Below, in pieces: positions 62,301 through 64,000 of a stretch of 64,000 nucleotides of DNA; position 1 is the stretch's first letter, and each line of letters starts with the position of its first letter. The DNA comes from UBA3700 sp963592135 (GTDB taxonomy: Bacteria; Bacillota; Clostridia; Christensenellales; UBA3700). A program made the translations under genes and the position numbers. The notes under the pieces were generated by a model. It saw only the letters and a program-made list of their open reading frames with translations, ran no database searches and had not been told where the DNA came from. The DNA lies in contig CAVAVP010000021.1 in assembly GCA_963592135.1 (NCBI GenBank), positions 1-64,000 of the forward strand. Direction: 5' to 3'.

Positions 62301-64000
62301 AAAAGTATTTGCTTGATTAGATTTAATTTCTTTTTCATAATTCACCCAAATATCTTCATTATTTTCATCTTGCTCATACGAATATTGCAAGTAAGCCCCT
62401 GATGCACCAAACACCGGAATAAAGTTAATTTTTACTGAAACTGGACAATATTCCATAGTTGCATAATAAACTAAATATTCAGAATAATTTAGAGCAAAGA
62501 CATTTGTAAGCGCTGTTTTTGTTGTATCTATTCTAACACTAAATGTCTTTTCAACTGTATTTCCTGCATTATCTGTATAATATACAGTTTGACTAGAATT
62601 TTTTCCATCCAATTTTAATGAACAACTCCACTTTGATGATGTCACAAGGGTATAATCTGTATGACCAGAACCTGAAACAATTCCTGACATTGAGTTATCA
62701 TTTACTTCATAAGTAATTAATACATCTGTTGTTAACCATTCAGATAAATCACTTGTAGATAATTGAAGTCCCTTATGATCAACTGCACTTTCGTCATATT
62801 CAAAGTACTTAACGCTCTTAATAATTGGTGCTGCATTATCTACGAAACATTGGGCACTTGTTGTACCTATCTTTAAGTATTCTGGAGCACTAGACCCCTC
62901 TTCATATAATGGGTTTTCAATATACGCATTAAAGTTATATGTAAACTTTCCTGATTCGCTGACAGTGTAGGTTACATTAATCGCAGATTCATCAACAGGA
63001 TTATATATAGATTCTGTTCCATTACCTTTCTTATAAGTATAATATTGCATTGCGCCGGCCTTGTTTAAATAAGATATAGTAATAGTATCTGAACTTACCC
63101 AGTTTTCCGAAGAACTTAAATTCGTTGCTGTAAACATAGAACTTGTTCCTTGATATATAGCATACTCATAAATAAAGTTCGAATCATACTCAGCAAGAAC
63201 ACATGCTGTATCATCATAATATATAAAGTCAGTCGATGTTGCCCCGTCTCTTTCAGTTACATTTATTTTTATTGAATAAGTGTAAAGTCCTGGAATATAT
63301 GTATCTGCCTGATCTTTTATATTGTAAGTATATGCAGTCTCTTCTTGATTTTCGTCAAGAAGTGTTAACTTTGTTGTCATTATATAAGCATCACTATTTA
63401 AAACAACTTCCTCGCCTGTATTTCTTGTTAAAACAAGTTTAGGTGCATTAACAGCAGTACCATTATAATATTTTGCATTATTTGTAATAAAATTATTTGT
63501 GTTGACTATTGTGTTTGTGTCTAAGAATGATGCTTCAACTTTCTCACCAAATGTATATATAACAGCACCTTTTCTATTACCAGAAAGTTTAAATATTTGT
63601 GCGCCAACTTGATCAGAAGCTATAACTAATGTCCCATCAACAACTCCTCTTTCGTTAGATGCATATTGAAGTGACCAAATAAACTTACCTAAACCCGTTT
63701 TTGTATCAGATAAATTGAAATTTATGTAAGTAGTTGTTATTTCATCATCTATACTTCCTGTTCCTGTATAATTATCTCCATCAAAAAAGCCTTCTGCGAC
63801 TGCTTCTACTCTAATTGGGTCTTCTGTTTTTGAATAATCATAAGAAACCCTTAGACTTCCATATGTAGTTGTCTTATATATTTCTGTCCATGAGCCATAT
63901 AAAATTGAACCTGTTGTATTATCACCGCAAGTATCTAGTGTCGTATAAGTCTTACCATTATCATTACTTTGAGATTGAACAAGACCTATATAATCATATA
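59343..64000 (-). CDS. Giant MBG/YDG-repeat surface protein, partial (5' end beyond window)
   Basis: The frame stays open from the stop at 59343 to base 64000 (1551 visible residues); an internal ATG at 63380 is not the real start, because the reading frame upstream of it is coding and uninterrupted. The visible part is Ig-like/beta-sandwich repeats, with YDG-type units LTYDGVSHKIDGTY, ITYDGNPHTYNYTLGN and VEYDGAFHPGQFKGF plus MBG turns such as NVGTYTVSA and DAGTYIFKV. After an acidic Ser/Gly linker come one membrane segment (about 59439-59510) and a 31-residue Lys/Ala tail (59346-59438). No LPXTG. First of the visible operon; the next gene starts 15 bp on. Probably an adhesin. Confidence 0.82.
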   Translation of the reverse strand, partial: YDYIGLVQSQSNDNGKTYTTLDTCGDNTTGSILYGSWTEIYKTTTYGSLRVSYDYSKTEDPIRVEAVAEGFFDGDNYTGTGSIDDEITTTYINFNLSDTKTGLGKFIWSLQYASNERGVVDGTLVIASDQVGAQIFKLSGNRKGAVIYTFGEKVEASFLDTNTIVNTNNFITNNAKYYNGTAVNAPKLVLTRNTGEEVVLNSDAYIMTTKLTLLDENQEETAYTYNIKDQADTYIPGLYTYSIKINVTERDGATSTDFIYYDDTACVLAEYDSNFIYEYAIYQGTSSMFTATNLSSSENWVSSDTITISYLNKAGAMQYYTYKKGNGTESIYNPVDESAINVTYTVSESGKFTYNFNAYIENPLYEEGSSAPEYLKIGTTSAQCFVDNAAPIIKSVKYFEYDESAVDHKGLQLSTSDLSEWLTTDVLITYEVNDNSMSGIVSGSGHTDYTLVTSSKWSCSLKLDGKNSSQTVYYTDNAGNTVEKTFSVRIDTTKTALTNVFALNYSEYLVYYATMEYCPVSVKINFIPVFGASGAYLQYSYEQDENNEDIWVNYEKEIKSNQANTFVLDFEIKNATFKMRLVSTEGIYATSYANGDGYVTNGAENYEESIRWTINVVIAYMSITLDNIYYGDKALSSMSGDELSSLFSKNYDAKDVADVSLVVKVYEDGTNDELNSTTTILYSDKYSFSSPDILTEYTKVTAIYSSANAGSRQISISVEGIDAYEGKYLFFFTDGREFTDFTVLLQESKVYDQITTTISPSTINVVMANYVDQLKSSYVYGTEIPKTIRVDGEAGDVVTLKVVSDAQCTYENGKIVAYPNVGTYTVSADFIKDEGNYILNVTSSEIVISPKSVSVLTTLDGVKGYSPTLTYDGVSHKIDGTYTDVFGETQNATIKYYLDEECTNLISEDVINVINIYYVKLTIDDGNYSVSNSKNPITFSIVKGYLSLDLTAQTYEYSGYNIPFELKSTSGVEIKNDDSFDPAVDVCKIGNFTISYYLVVNNVPSSEKLESIYAVGKYLVQIEIAGNDYFYDQSYADTYIEITKAKTSMSIDDVTITYDGNPHTYNYTLGNVLVTGVNSKSTVVGVWDDITQYWTYNNGVINRSTDLTDILQIQVFDEVTRKYITVNELSPANFTDAGTYIFKVSFLGDNNFDASSKQVNLIVEEANMEGITFEDIYTYYEGANNYYSFVIDDSENSALKKYLDMGAELIYRYNGEEYKYGTEAYAGTYKTDASGKEVLDQKGYLQLFSEVNSYTVLAIVTLENHRTLQLSATLTIDKTKINGITPVEVNNVEYDGAFHPGQFKGFDLDENGNMKVSYLSGGESAKIIDKVWYKGVAVDVEYDDEAIPYTAGTHFGKITFTSTEYATETIQVKVVISQKKVTDIDFSFLSSRINKINSSTDLSNLYAEYDKNGDTDYVSFEYYDVNGEKVELDEDGCLPAGDYTIKMIFADANFYSDVTATITIAQASKDGSTTTTSDGEESSGDGGGIVDLIKNNIILIAAAAGGIVVVIVGIAVGVSVSKKKKKAKAKVKSKAKAKAKKKSSNDGKATF

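Noticed and set aside
53566..64000. LPXTG sortase anchor in the giant surface proteins
   Set aside because: The C-termini were read directly: a hydrophobic segment and lysine-rich tail are present, without LPXTG or a variant.
1..64000. Mycoplasma-type genetic code, suggested by low GC and enlarged PotA
   Set aside because: TGA serves as a stop in several genes (for example 1649-1651 and 15177-15179), and glgD and whiA indicate a clostridial-type Bacillota.
1..64000. CRISPR arrays, tRNA genes or insertion sequences
   Set aside because: No regularly spaced direct repeats, cloverleaf-like sequences or transposase genes were seen in the intergenic regions.

Overview
The window is AT-rich DNA (roughly 30% GC by eye) from a low-GC Gram-positive bacterium of the Bacillota, most likely a clostridial-type gut or anaerobe lineage. 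The evidence is a bipartite GlgC/GlgD ADP-glucose pyrophosphorylase, WhiA, an ECF-type riboflavin transporter behind an FMN riboswitch, paired PPi- and ATP-dependent phosphofructokinases, a cupin-XRE/potABCD locus and strong AGGAGG ribosome binding sites. TGA is used as a stop (for example at 1649-1651 and 15177-15179), so the code is standard and this is not a Mycoplasma-type genome. No rRNA, tRNA, CRISPR array, insertion sequence or prophage was seen.

Layout. 1-3.8 kb: an rRNA uracil methyltransferase and an acyl-ACP thioesterase (minus strand) diverge from an MFS transporter. 4-7 kb: a PPi-phosphofructokinase and an ATP-phosphofructokinase. 6.9-13.3 kb: dnaE followed by two alpha/beta-hydrolase esterases and an ATP-grasp ligase in one tight operon. 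13.4-14.2 kb: a riboflavin transporter S component with an FMN riboswitch and its own promoter. 14.2-26.1 kb: one long glycogen operon, glgB-glgC-glgD-glgA-glgP-GH13-PHP-whiA, placing the regulator WhiA and a PHP phosphoesterase at the end of glycogen metabolism. 26.3-28 kb: an oligo-1,6-glucosidase. 28-30.3 kb: an ABC-F ATPase and a TetR regulator. 30.4-38 kb: gap, an XRE/acyltransferase fusion with a DUF6320 membrane partner, a possible small RNA, an aminopeptidase, a PlsC-like acyltransferase, an XRE membrane protein and fba. 38-43.5 kb: potR-potABCD polyamine uptake. 43.7-46 kb: a DEAD-box helicase divergent from a short-chain dehydrogenase. 46-49.6 kb: a leucine-rich-repeat protein and a GH28-like beta-helix protein, both anchored to the membrane by their N-terminus. 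49.6-50.1 kb: a gene relic. 50.1-52.8 kb: two overlapping flavoprotein genes. 53-64 kb: an operon of a lipoprotein and two giant MBG/YDG-repeat surface proteins; the larger runs off the right edge of the window with no start codon.

The genes fit a carbohydrate-fermenting cell. GlgBCDAP makes and degrades glycogen, the GH13 enzymes release glucose units, and both phosphofructokinases, aldolase and GAPDH feed glycolysis. The surface genes suggest adhesion or contact with host or plant polymers.

Points for a second look: five genes whose -10 box lies only 7-9 nt before the start codon (likely leaderless mRNAs); an operator series in front of potR; an enlarged PotA; the HTH-acyltransferase fusion; the esterase/esterase/ATP-grasp cassette behind dnaE; lysine-rich tails shared by glycogen and surface proteins; and a possible two-hairpin small RNA near 34.0 kb. 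All calls come from reading the sequence; no database search was run.
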